NCBI GenBank assembly: GCA_024404275.1
Contig: JAKSQG010000053.1
Coordinates: 1 to 9,994 of the forward strand
Source of the DNA: Clostridia bacterium
Lineage (GTDB): Bacteria; Bacillota; Clostridia; Christensenellales; Aristaeellaceae
Length of the DNA: 9,994 nucleotides
Reading direction: 5' to 3'
Below are positions 1 to 5,636 of this stretch, in pieces (position 1 is the stretch's first letter; each line of letters begins with the position of its first letter). The notes under the pieces are model-generated. The model saw only the letters and a program-made list of their open reading frames with translations, was not told the DNA's origin and searched no databases. The position numbers were made by a program, and so were the translations under genes.

Positions 1-1430
1 TACGTGGGGCGAAGCGTGCTGACGTCAAACTCCACACTGGCGTTTTCCGCCCCGGGGGTGGAGAGGGCGTAAGCCTTGAGTTCACTGTAATGCGTGGTCG
101 CCACGGTGCGGATGCCGCGTTTCAGCAACGTATCCAGAATGGTCTGCGCCAACGCAGCACCCTCGGTGGGGTCGGTACCTGCACCGAGCTCATCAAACAG
201 CACCAGATCGTTCTGCTCCACATTGGAAAGAATATCGACAATGTTCTTCATGTGGGAGGAGAAGGTGGACAGGGACTGTTCAATGCTCTGTTCATCGCCG
301 ATATCGGCAAAGATCTGTCCAAAGACCGCCAACTCGGTTCCAAGGTCGGCGGGCACATGCAAGCCCGCCTGCGCCATCAGGCTGAGCAGACCCACGGTTT
401 TCAGCGTCACCGTTTTTCCGCCCGTGTTGGGACCGGTAATGATGAGGGTAGTAAAATCCTGCCCCATCCACAGGTCACAGGGGACCACTTTTTCGGGATC
501 GATCAGCGGATGCCTTGCCCGCACCAGCTTGACCCTTCCCTCCCGGTTCATGTGCGGCAGCACACCGCGCATTTCCCGGGACAAATGACCCTTGCAGAAG
601 ATAAAATCCAGTCTGGCCAGCAGGTCAACGTTGTTTTCGATCAGTTCGCCCTGCTCCCCGACCCTTGCGGAAAGGTCGGCCAGGATGCGGGCAATTTCTT
701 CCTTTTCCTTGACCGCCCACTGCTTCAGGTCATTGCCCAGTTCGACCACAGCCAACGGCTCCACAAACAGTGTCGCCCCCGTGGCACTCTGGTCATGCAC
801 AAGACCAGGCACCATCTGCCGGTATTCCTGCTTGACGGGCACGCAGTAGCGTCCGTCTCGCATGGTCACAATGTTCTCCTGCAGATACTTTGAAAAGCCG
901 CCGCCATGCACCATGCTGTTCAGCTTTTCGCGCACCCGTTCATTGGCTTGACGGATGTGACGGCGGATATCCGCCAGCGCGGGGCTGGCATGGTCGGACA
1001 TTTCCTCTTCGCTGATGATGGCGCCGTTGATGGCATCCTCCAGCATACGGAAGGTCTGCAGGTTGCTGGCAAGGCGTGTCAGGCGGGGCGTATTCTCTCT
1101 GTCCGTCACCAGTGCAGTACGGGCAGCACGGGCAGCGGACAGGCACCGGGCAATGTCCAGCAGTGCCTTCATGCCCAGCACACCGCCTTTTGCGGCAATG
1201 GTCAGGGGATGCCGCACATCATTGAAGGGAATCAGCGGACTTTCGCCCAGATAGGTCAGTATGACCTGTGCCTCCTCCGTTTCCTGCAGCATATCCTCTG
1301 CCAGAGCCAGATTATCGGTAGGGCGCAGCGCCATACACTTTTCCCGTCCCATCTCCGTGACGGCGGATTCCGCCAGTCTGGACAGGATCTTGTTGAATTC
1401 CAGCACGCGCAGCGTCCGGTCCGTCATCAT
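1..1430 (-). CDS. mutS2: MutS2 family ATPase, N-terminal 476 residues (cut by the window edge)
   Basis: My translation of the minus strand from the ATG at 1430 is open to base 1 and gives a MutS2 protein starting MMTDRTLRVLEFNKI. Residues about 1-300 are the MutS2 core and lever region, including the family-typical stretch around FVEPLAVVELGN. The ABC-type ATPase follows: Walker A GPNTGGKT at 333-340, signature EQSLSTFSSHM at 384-394, and Walker B DLVLFDE ending at Glu414, then LGAGTDPTEG. The family is usually about 780-800 residues, so the rest of the ATPase and the C-terminal Smr nuclease domain should lie beyond the window. In Bacillus subtilis MutS2 splits collided ribosomes; in Helicobacter it suppresses recombination. 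It lacks the mismatch-recognition domain of MutS1. A GGAGG core at 1439-1443, 8 nt before the first of two tandem ATGs, supports the start at 1430. It is the last visible gene of the ppi-zapA-U32 unit. Confidence 0.97.
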   Translation of the reverse strand, partial: MMTDRTLRVLEFNKILSRLAESAVTEMGREKCMALRPTDNLALAEDMLQETEEAQVILTYLGESPLIPFNDVRHPLTIAAKGGVLGMKALLDIARCLSAARAARTALVTDRENTPRLTRLASNLQTFRMLEDAINGAIISEEEMSDHASPALADIRRHIRQANERVREKLNSMVHGGGFSKYLQENIVTMRDGRYCVPVKQEYRQMVPGLVHDQSATGATLFVEPLAVVELGNDLKQWAVKEKEEIARILADLSARVGEQGELIENNVDLLARLDFIFCKGHLSREMRGVLPHMNREGRVKLVRARHPLIDPEKVVPCDLWMGQDFTTLIITGPNTGGKTVTLKTVGLLSLMAQAGLHVPADLGTELAVFGQIFADIGDEQSIEQSLSTFSSHMKNIVDILSNVEQNDLVLFDELGAGTDPTEGAALAQTILDTLLKRGIRTVATTHYSELKAYALSTPGAENASVEFDVSTLRPT

Positions 1431-1437
1431 CCTTGTG

Positions 1438-1444
1438 CCCTCCC
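1438..1444 (-). promoter_or_regulatory. Ribosome binding site of mutS2
   Basis: On the minus strand this reads GGGAGGG, with the GGAGG core ending 8 nt before the ATG at 1430 and 11 nt before the second in-frame ATG at 1427. The spacing favours the first ATG. Confidence 0.75.
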
Positions 1445-1448
1445 TGTC

Positions 1449-1478
1449 AGTTTACCCCGGTTTTTACCTTTATTTCAA
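1449..1478 (-). promoter_or_regulatory. Candidate secondary promoter for mutS2
   Basis: In the AT-rich gap between the U32 gene and mutS2, the minus strand has TTGAAA (1473-1478), an 18-nt spacer and TAAACT (1449-1454). That is 5/6 and 4/6 matches to the sigma-A boxes. Initiation here would leave a leader of only about 10-15 nt containing the ribosome binding site. The match is imperfect and could be chance in an AT-rich gap. mutS2 may simply be read through from the promoter near 4686, since no terminator separates it from the U32 gene. Confidence 0.3.
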
Positions 1479-1489
1479 CATTTCCGGGG
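1455..1489. repeat. Short inverted repeat in the U32-mutS2 gap
   Basis: CCCCGG (1455-1460) and CCGGGG (1484-1489) form a 6-bp GC-only inverted repeat around a 23-base AT-rich centre. The arms flank the candidate -35 box and part of its spacer. No T-run follows in the direction of transcription and the loop is long, so this is not an intrinsic terminator. It could be a weak operator-like dyad or a chance pairing. Confidence 0.35.
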
Positions 1490-1502
1490 CATTATTCAAA
1501 AA

Positions 1503-1516
1503 CTGTTTACTGTTTA
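1503..1516. repeat. Tandem heptamer, two perfect copies
   Basis: CTGTTTA occurs twice head to tail (TAAACAG on the minus strand), starting 8 bases past the U32 stop codon. It lies in the only AT-rich part of this 93-base gap (1431-1523). Its role is unknown. It could be a protein site or simply a small slippage duplication. Confidence 0.5.
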
Positions 1517-1523
1517 TTCATTC

Positions 1524-3839
1524 TTATTCCACGCCGCGGTCAAAGCGCTCGGCGTAGACGGCAGATGCTTTTCCGCTGCGATACTCTTCCAGAATCCGCA
1601 GCGCTTCTTCCTTGCTTTCAGTGGTAAAATCCAGCAGCGCGCCAAAGCCCGGCTGCGGTTTGATCTGCCTTACCTCGCAGCTGAGCAGCTGCACCAGACA
1701 GCCTTCCTTTTGCCGCAGCGGCAGCAGCGGAAAACGCTTGCCCGTGCGGTCTGTCAGCGTTTGACCCAAGCACCCCTTGCCCTTCTCGCACAGCCGGCAA
1801 GCGCTTCTGTCTCCCTGAAGCCCCAGCGCCGTACGGGCAGGGCAGTGGTTCAGGTACATCAGCCGTGCACGTCCATACACCGGCAGCAACAGCTGTGCCT
1901 GCGTCTGACGGCGCATCTCATCGATCTCCGCTCCGCTCAGTTCACGGGGCAGGATCTGCAGTCCGCAACCCAGATACCGCACCATTTCAGACGCTTCGCT
2001 GTTCCACACGGGAATGCCCTCACCGCTCATGACAGCACCCTCCTGCGTCAGTTGTCCCGGGCTGGAAACGCAGATTCTGAAGCCGCCGCGGCGCAGGGTT
2101 TCCAAAGCGAACTGAAGGGATTCCTCCGTCATCTGCACAGGCAGCACCACCACGGTCTCCCGCGGCAGCTCTTTGAGTGCCTGCGACAGCGCCGGCTCTG
2201 TCCAGTCCTGCGGCTGCCACATCACGCCGTCAGCACCTTTTTCCGTCAGTTCCCTGACCCATTCCGCATGGGTGGTCTGCACCCACAAGCCGTTTTTGGG
2301 TGTCTCAATCGTTACAGAGACTGTCCCTGCCGTGGTGCCCTTCGGCGGCTCATACGCCTCGAGCAGCCGCTCCCGCAGCTGCTCCAGCGCGTTGCGGCGC
2401 AGGCTGTTCAGTTCAGACGCCGCCAGAAAAGCATTTTCGCCCACCAAGGATGCAGTGTTCAATTCAAAGCCGGTCTCCGCGGTCTTGGCAAGGGCACGGC
2501 ACAGCTTTTCTTCATTCAGCGGCGCTCCGGTCGCAAGCTGAACCATATCCCCCGTCACTTCCGCCACGATGCCGCCGCTCGTCACGCGAAGGCAAGCTGC
2601 CTCACCGGGCTTTGCTGTCAGCACAGCATCAAAGGGAACACCCGGCAGCGCATTCTTCTTCTGCCAGCTGTCCCTCGCGTTTTGCAGCAAGGATTCATCA
2701 TCAATGCGCACCACCGCCGTTCCCGCAGGCACAGGTCCGTGCAAACGCAGCACAGCTTTGCCGCCACGCGATACTTCGGGACCACTGTAAATGATATCCT
2801 GCTCCTGATGACCGCGCAGCTGCAGACCGTCCCCATTGTTGATGCGTTTTTCGGCCTTCATTTCCGCCAGAAAAACGCCCCCGCGGCGGATACACTGCAG
2901 CACGCTGCCCACAGGCACACCCATGGAAGCAACTCTTTCGGGCTGCATCATCGCCGCGTCCCTGTCCTCGAAGGCATAGCCCTCAAAAAAGCCGCGGGAA
3001 AAGACCTGCGAGAGCCGTTCCTTCTCCGCTTCATTCGCCTTGCGGAAGCGTCCCTCCCGCAAAGCATCCAGCGCTTCCCGGTAGGAGCGGGTGACCACAG
3101 CGGTATACTCGGGGCGTTTGAGACGCCCTTCGATTTTGAGGGTGCTCACCCCCGCCTCCGCCAGCTCCTTCAGGCGGTCGCGCAGACAGATATCCTTGGG
3201 AGAAAGCCACGCCTTGTTTTCCCCCTGCCAGTCATAACGCATGCGGCAGGGCTGTGCACAGCGTCCCCGGTTGCCGCTGCGTCCGCCGATCAAGCCCGAA
3301 AAGCGGCACTGACCGCTGACGCTTACGCACTGCGCGCCATGCACAAACACTTCGGTCTCAATGCCGGTATCGGCCACACGGCGGATCTCCTCCAGCGTGC
3401 ACTCCCGCGCCAGCACCACACGGCTGACGCCAAGCCTTTGCAATAGCCTTGCGCCTGAAGCATTGTGCACGGCCATCTGAGTGCTGGCATGCACACAAAG
3501 ATCGGGCATTTCTTCTTTGATGAGCCGCAGCACGCCCAAGTCCTGCACCAGCACGGCATCCACCTTGAGCCGCTGCAGCATTTGAAGCGTCTGCCGCACA
3601 TCTGCCAGTTCATTTTCCTTGATCAGCGTATTGACCGTGACATAAACACGCCGTCCCCGAAGATGACACCATTCCAGTACTTCCTTCAGTTCATCTTCCG
3701 AAAAACCGGCATTTACACGCGCGCCAAAGGCCGATGCGCCCAGATACAGCGCATCGGCTCCGGCACACAACGCCGCCATCGCCCCCTCGCGGCTGCCCGC
3801 GGGGCACAGTAGCTCCGGCACCTTATTTTGCATGTTCAT
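1524..3839 (-). CDS. U32 family peptidase with DUF3656 domain, RlhA-like (23S rRNA hydroxylation factor family)
   Basis: This is a 771-residue protein starting MNMQNKVPELLCPAGS, the usual N-terminus of U32 'collagenase-like' proteins. Residues about 8-290 are the U32 TIM-barrel region, with EVFVHGAQC at 163-171 and the signature GGRSGNRGRCAQPCRMRY at 185-202. Four cysteines, C171, C178, C194 and C198, have the CX6CX15CX3C spacing of this family. In Escherichia coli RlhA the equivalent cysteines are needed for C2501 hydroxylation of 23S rRNA. The middle (about 370-640) fits DUF3656. A second cluster, C666, C682, C685 and C690, precedes LTDRTGKRFPL near the C-terminus. The E. coli protein is about 650 residues, so this one is somewhat longer. 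Its start overlaps zapA by 17 nt, or by 11 nt if the Met at 3833 is used. Neither has a clear ribosome binding site, so translation is probably coupled to zapA. The exact substrate is inferred; related U32 proteins act on tRNA (TrhP/TrhO pathway) or in ubiquinone synthesis. Confidence 0.93.
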   Translation of the reverse strand: MNMQNKVPELLCPAGSREGAMAALCAGADALYLGASAFGARVNAGFSEDELKEVLEWCHLRGRRVYVTVNTLIKENELADVRQTLQMLQRLKVDAVLVQDLGVLRLIKEEMPDLCVHASTQMAVHNASGARLLQRLGVSRVVLARECTLEEIRRVADTGIETEVFVHGAQCVSVSGQCRFSGLIGGRSGNRGRCAQPCRMRYDWQGENKAWLSPKDICLRDRLKELAEAGVSTLKIEGRLKRPEYTAVVTRSYREALDALREGRFRKANEAEKERLSQVFSRGFFEGYAFEDRDAAMMQPERVASMGVPVGSVLQCIRRGGVFLAEMKAEKRINNGDGLQLRGHQEQDIIYSGPEVSRGGKAVLRLHGPVPAGTAVVRIDDESLLQNARDSWQKKNALPGVPFDAVLTAKPGEAACLRVTSGGIVAEVTGDMVQLATGAPLNEEKLCRALAKTAETGFELNTASLVGENAFLAASELNSLRRNALEQLRERLLEAYEPPKGTTAGTVSVTIETPKNGLWVQTTHAEWVRELTEKGADGVMWQPQDWTEPALSQALKELPRETVVVLPVQMTEESLQFALETLRRGGFRICVSSPGQLTQEGAVMSGEGIPVWNSEASEMVRYLGCGLQILPRELSGAEIDEMRRQTQAQLLLPVYGRARLMYLNHCPARTALGLQGDRSACRLCEKGKGCLGQTLTDRTGKRFPLLPLRQKEGCLVQLLSCEVRQIKPQPGFGALLDFTTESKEEALRILEEYRSGKASAVYAERFDRGVE

Positions 3840-4074
3840 CCAGCATGCGGCGCAAACGGGTATTATCCTCCTGCGCCTCCGCTACCTCCTGCGCCAGAAG
3901 CAGCGCGGCCATCAAAGCAGCGCTCTCCCAGCGGGTCTTTCCGTTTGCCATCATTTCACGCATCTTGCGGTCGACAAGCGCAGCCGCTTGCCGCAGCTTT
4001 TCGGGTTCATCACTGCCGCTCAGGCTGATGTCACGTCCACCGATTTTGACGGAGATGGCATTGTTATTGATCAT
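3823..4074 (-). CDS. zapA: Cell division protein ZapA
   Basis: This is an 83-residue protein starting MINNNAISVKIGGRDISLSG. The KIGGR-x-ISLSG strand, the EPEKLRQAAALVDRKMREMM segment (about 23-43) and the alanine/leucine-rich helix running into a charged C-terminal coiled coil (about 50-80) are the ZapA pattern. Length is normal for Gram-positive ZapA (about 80-100). ZapA binds FtsZ in the cytoplasm and bundles protofilaments at the Z ring. Its ATG shares one base with the cyclophilin stop codon (TAATG), and its 3' end overlaps the U32 start. Linkage of zapA to U32 and mutS2 genes is common in Clostridia and supports the call for so short a protein. Confidence 0.9.
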   Translation of the reverse strand: MINNNAISVKIGGRDISLSGSDEPEKLRQAAALVDRKMREMMANGKTRWESAALMAALLLAQEVAEAQEDNTRLRRMLDEHAK

Positions 4075-4610
4075 TATCTCAGGCCTTTCAGCTTATTGAA
4101 GGGATACTCATGGCCTTCGGTCTCCACACGGATGGTGGCAATGGCCTGCTTTTCAATGGGGCAGTCACGATAGTCGGTACGCACCTTTTCAATGCGCATG
4201 GCATGCTCCACGCCTTCCTTGACCAGACCAAACGCGGCATACTGACCATCCAGATGGGGGCTGACGCTGGTCATGATAAAGAACTGACTGCCGGCGGAAT
4301 TGGGATGCATGGCACGGGCCATGGACAGCACGCCGGGGGTGTGCTTCAGGTCGTTTTTGACGCCGTTCATTTTGAACTCGCCCTTGATGCTGTAGCCGGG
4401 GCCGCCGGTGCCGTTGCCATCGGGGTCGCCTCCCTGAATCATGAAGCCGGGGATGACGCGATGGAAGATCAGACCATCATAGAATCCCTTGTTGGCCAGC
4501 TCGACAAAGTTGCCCACGCTTTCAGGTGCGATTTCGGGATACAGCTCGCCCTTCATGACAGAGCCGTCCGCCAGCGTAATGGTAAAGATGGGATGAAATA
4601 CTTCAGACAT
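4074..4610 (-). CDS. Cytoplasmic cyclophilin-type peptidyl-prolyl cis-trans isomerase
   Basis: The product has 178 residues, starting MSEVFHPIFTITLADGS. It catalyses cis-trans isomerisation of Xaa-Pro bonds during protein folding. The cyclophilin core is clear: FHRVIPGFMIQGGDP (49-63, with Arg51, Phe56, Gln59), GTGGPGY (67-73), SAGSQFFI (105-112, Gln109 and Phe111) and PHLDGQYAAFG (118-128). The position of the cyclosporin-contact Trp of human CypA is His119, so the drug should bind poorly. There is no signal peptide or lipobox, so the protein is cytosolic. The frame is open upstream to another Met at 4652, but GGAGG at 4618-4622, 7 nt before the ATG at 4610, and the promoter -10 box at 4658-4663 fix the start at 4610. 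It is the first gene of unit 2, with a leader of about 40 nt. Confidence 0.95.
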   Translation of the reverse strand: MSEVFHPIFTITLADGSVMKGELYPEIAPESVGNFVELANKGFYDGLIFHRVIPGFMIQGGDPDGNGTGGPGYSIKGEFKMNGVKNDLKHTPGVLSMARAMHPNSAGSQFFIMTSVSPHLDGQYAAFGLVKEGVEHAMRIEKVRTDYRDCPIEKQAIATIRVETEGHEYPFNKLKGLR

Positions 4611-4617
4611 GTTTTTG

Positions 4618-4622
4618 CCTCC
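4618..4622 (-). promoter_or_regulatory. Ribosome binding site of the cyclophilin gene
   Basis: A perfect GGAGG on the minus strand, 7 nt before the ATG at 4610. It decides against the longer in-frame start at 4652, which has no such site and lies at the predicted transcription start. Confidence 0.88.
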
Positions 4623-4657
4623 GTTTTTCAATAAATCAGCACAATGTACCAAGATAA

Positions 4658-4686
4658 ATGATATCCCTGTTTATCGGTTTTGTCAA
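4658..4686 (-). promoter_or_regulatory. Near-consensus sigma-A promoter of the ppi-zapA-U32-mutS2 unit
   Basis: The minus strand has a perfect -35 TTGACA (4681-4686), a 17-nt spacer and the -10 TATCAT (4658-4663, 5/6). Transcription should begin near 4651, giving about 40 nt of leader before the cyclophilin ATG. An imperfect dyad, GATAAA (4653-4658) and TTTATC (4670-4675), overlaps the -10 box and spacer and could be an operator. The promoter lies just downstream of the terminator of the preceding unit. Confidence 0.85.
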
Positions 4687-4692
4687 CGGTAC

Positions 4693-4719
4693 GGCCATGG
4701 AAGGCCATGCAGGGCCATG
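4693..4719. repeat. Three GGCCATG boxes with exact 10-bp period, next to the promoter
   Basis: GGCCATG occurs at 4693-4699, 4703-4709 and 4713-4719 (CATGGCC on the transcribed strand), each separated by 3 unrelated bases. The nearest copy is 6 bp upstream of the -35 box, so the array spans roughly -42 to -69 relative to the predicted transcription start. One copy per helical turn in the same orientation fits a regulatory protein binding one DNA face. Overlapping CATGG/CCATG pairing could also form a small hairpin. The factor is unknown. Confidence 0.6.
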
Positions 4720-4740
4720 TTCGTTTTCTCATCCGCGATA

Positions 4741-4785
4741 TATAATAAAAGACGCTCCGCTTCCGCAGGGGAAACGAAGCGTCTT
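4741..4785 (-). terminator. Intrinsic (rho-independent) terminator of the infB-HAD unit
   Basis: On the minus strand, a 16-bp stem (arms 4770-4785 and 4749-4764) with two G-U pairs closes a 5-base loop (4765-4769). It is followed by a T-rich tail (TTTTATTATATAT, from the end of the arm into 4739-4748). The outer eight pairs are AAGACGCT/AGCGTCTT. It starts 11 nt after the HAD stop codon. There is no T-run on the plus-strand side, so it acts in one direction. It separates the two units of the window. Confidence 0.93.
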
Positions 4786-4796
4786 GAATATCAGCT

Positions 4797-5636
4797 TCAG
4801 ATCTTTTCCAGATAGGGGATCATGGCGCTGAGGCGGTCAAAGGTCAGATGAGGCTTGATCTCGCTCTTTTCGCGATCCTCCCAGGTGGTCTCGCCGCTCA
4901 TGACCAGAATGCTGGTCATACCGAAGTTGACGCCGGTGGCAATATCGGTGTACAGACGGTCACCGCACATGGCCAGCTCATCGGGCTGAAGACCGGTCAC
5001 CTGCAGGGCATCCTTGACGATGCCGGAATAGGGCTTGCCGATGATCAGTTCGGGCTCACGGCCGGTGCTCGCCTTGATGAAGGCAATGATGGCGCCGATA
5101 TCAGGCGCAAAGCCCGTCTCGGTGGGGCAATTGTAATCGGGATGGGTGGCGATATAAGGCAGACCGGCACGCACAAAGTCGCACACGGCCGTCATTTTGG
5201 CATAGTCCAGCTCGGTATCGTAGGCGATCAGCACATAATCGGGGTTCTCATTATCCACTTCGAGGCCCATCTTATCCATTTCGGCCTTGAGGATGTGGTT
5301 GCCCAGCAGAAACGCCTTTTTGCCGGGGAAAGCCGCCTTGCAGTAGCGGGCAGCCGCCTGACCGCTGGTCAGAATGTTGCGGAAGACGGGGCGCACGTTC
5401 ATGCGTTCCAGCTTCTTCTCATAAAAATCAGCGGACTTGGAGGAGTTATTGGTCAGAAACAGCACGCTGCGGCCGGTTGCCTCACAGGCATCCAGAAAAT
5501 CCAGCGAGCCCTCCAGAATCTGGTTGCCCAGATAGAAGGTACCGTCCATGTCCAACATAAAACACTTGATCTTGGCCAGCATCGCCTTGATCTGTTCGGT
5601 GGACATTCCGTTCACCATTTCGGGAGTTTTATTCAT
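4797..5636 (-). CDS. HAD-IIA family phosphatase (NagD/AraL/phosphoglycolate phosphatase-like)
   Basis: A 279-residue HAD superfamily hydrolase of subclass IIA. Motif I is MLDMDGTFYLG with nucleophile Asp29 and acid/base Asp31. Motif II is FLTNNSSKS with Thr62. Motif III Lys201 lies in IIGKPYSG, and motif IV is CGDRLYTDIATG with Asp226 and Asp231. The C2-type cap lies between about residues 85 and 190. Length is normal for the family (about 260-300), which dephosphorylates small phosphate esters (sugar phosphates, 2-phosphoglycolate, nucleotides) in the cytoplasm. The substrate cannot be read from sequence. The ATG at 5636 overlaps the truB stop by 8 nt and has AGGAAG about 9-10 nt upstream. 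Met7 and Met11 are weaker alternatives, although family members often start only about 10 residues before motif I. It is the last gene before the terminator, where ribF often follows truB in relatives. Confidence 0.93.
   Translation of the reverse strand: MNKTPEMVNGMSTEQIKAMLAKIKCFMLDMDGTFYLGNQILEGSLDFLDACEATGRSVLFLTNNSSKSADFYEKKLERMNVRPVFRNILTSGQAAARYCKAAFPGKKAFLLGNHILKAEMDKMGLEVDNENPDYVLIAYDTELDYAKMTAVCDFVRAGLPYIATHPDYNCPTETGFAPDIGAIIAFIKASTGREPELIIGKPYSGIVKDALQVTGLQPDELAMCGDRLYTDIATGVNFGMTSILVMSGETTWEDREKSEIKPHLTFDRLSAMIPYLEKI

Noticed and set aside
90..893. A 267-codon plus-strand frame opposite mutS2
   Set aside because: The minus strand here encodes the MutS2 ATPase with Walker A and B motifs. 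The plus-strand product resembles no family and has no ribosome binding site.
1455..1489. Possible terminator after the U32 gene
   Set aside because: The stem is only 6 bp with a 23-base loop and has no T-run on the downstream side.
906..3446. An 846-codon open frame on the plus strand, antisense to the U32 gene and the start of mutS2
   Set aside because: It is rich in His, Gln, Arg, Leu and Ala with no recognisable domain, crosses the real intergenic gap, and lies opposite two genes with clear family motifs. Long antisense frames are expected from the codon bias of GC-rich genes.
4611..4652. Longer N-terminus for the cyclophilin from an upstream Met at 4652
   Set aside because: A perfect GGAGG lies 7 nt before the 4610 start, and 4652 coincides with the predicted transcription start, so it could not be translated from this promoter.
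4611..4796. Small RNA gene or riboswitch between the two units
   Set aside because: The space is fully used by the terminator, the phased boxes, the promoter and a 40-nt leader with no notable secondary structure.
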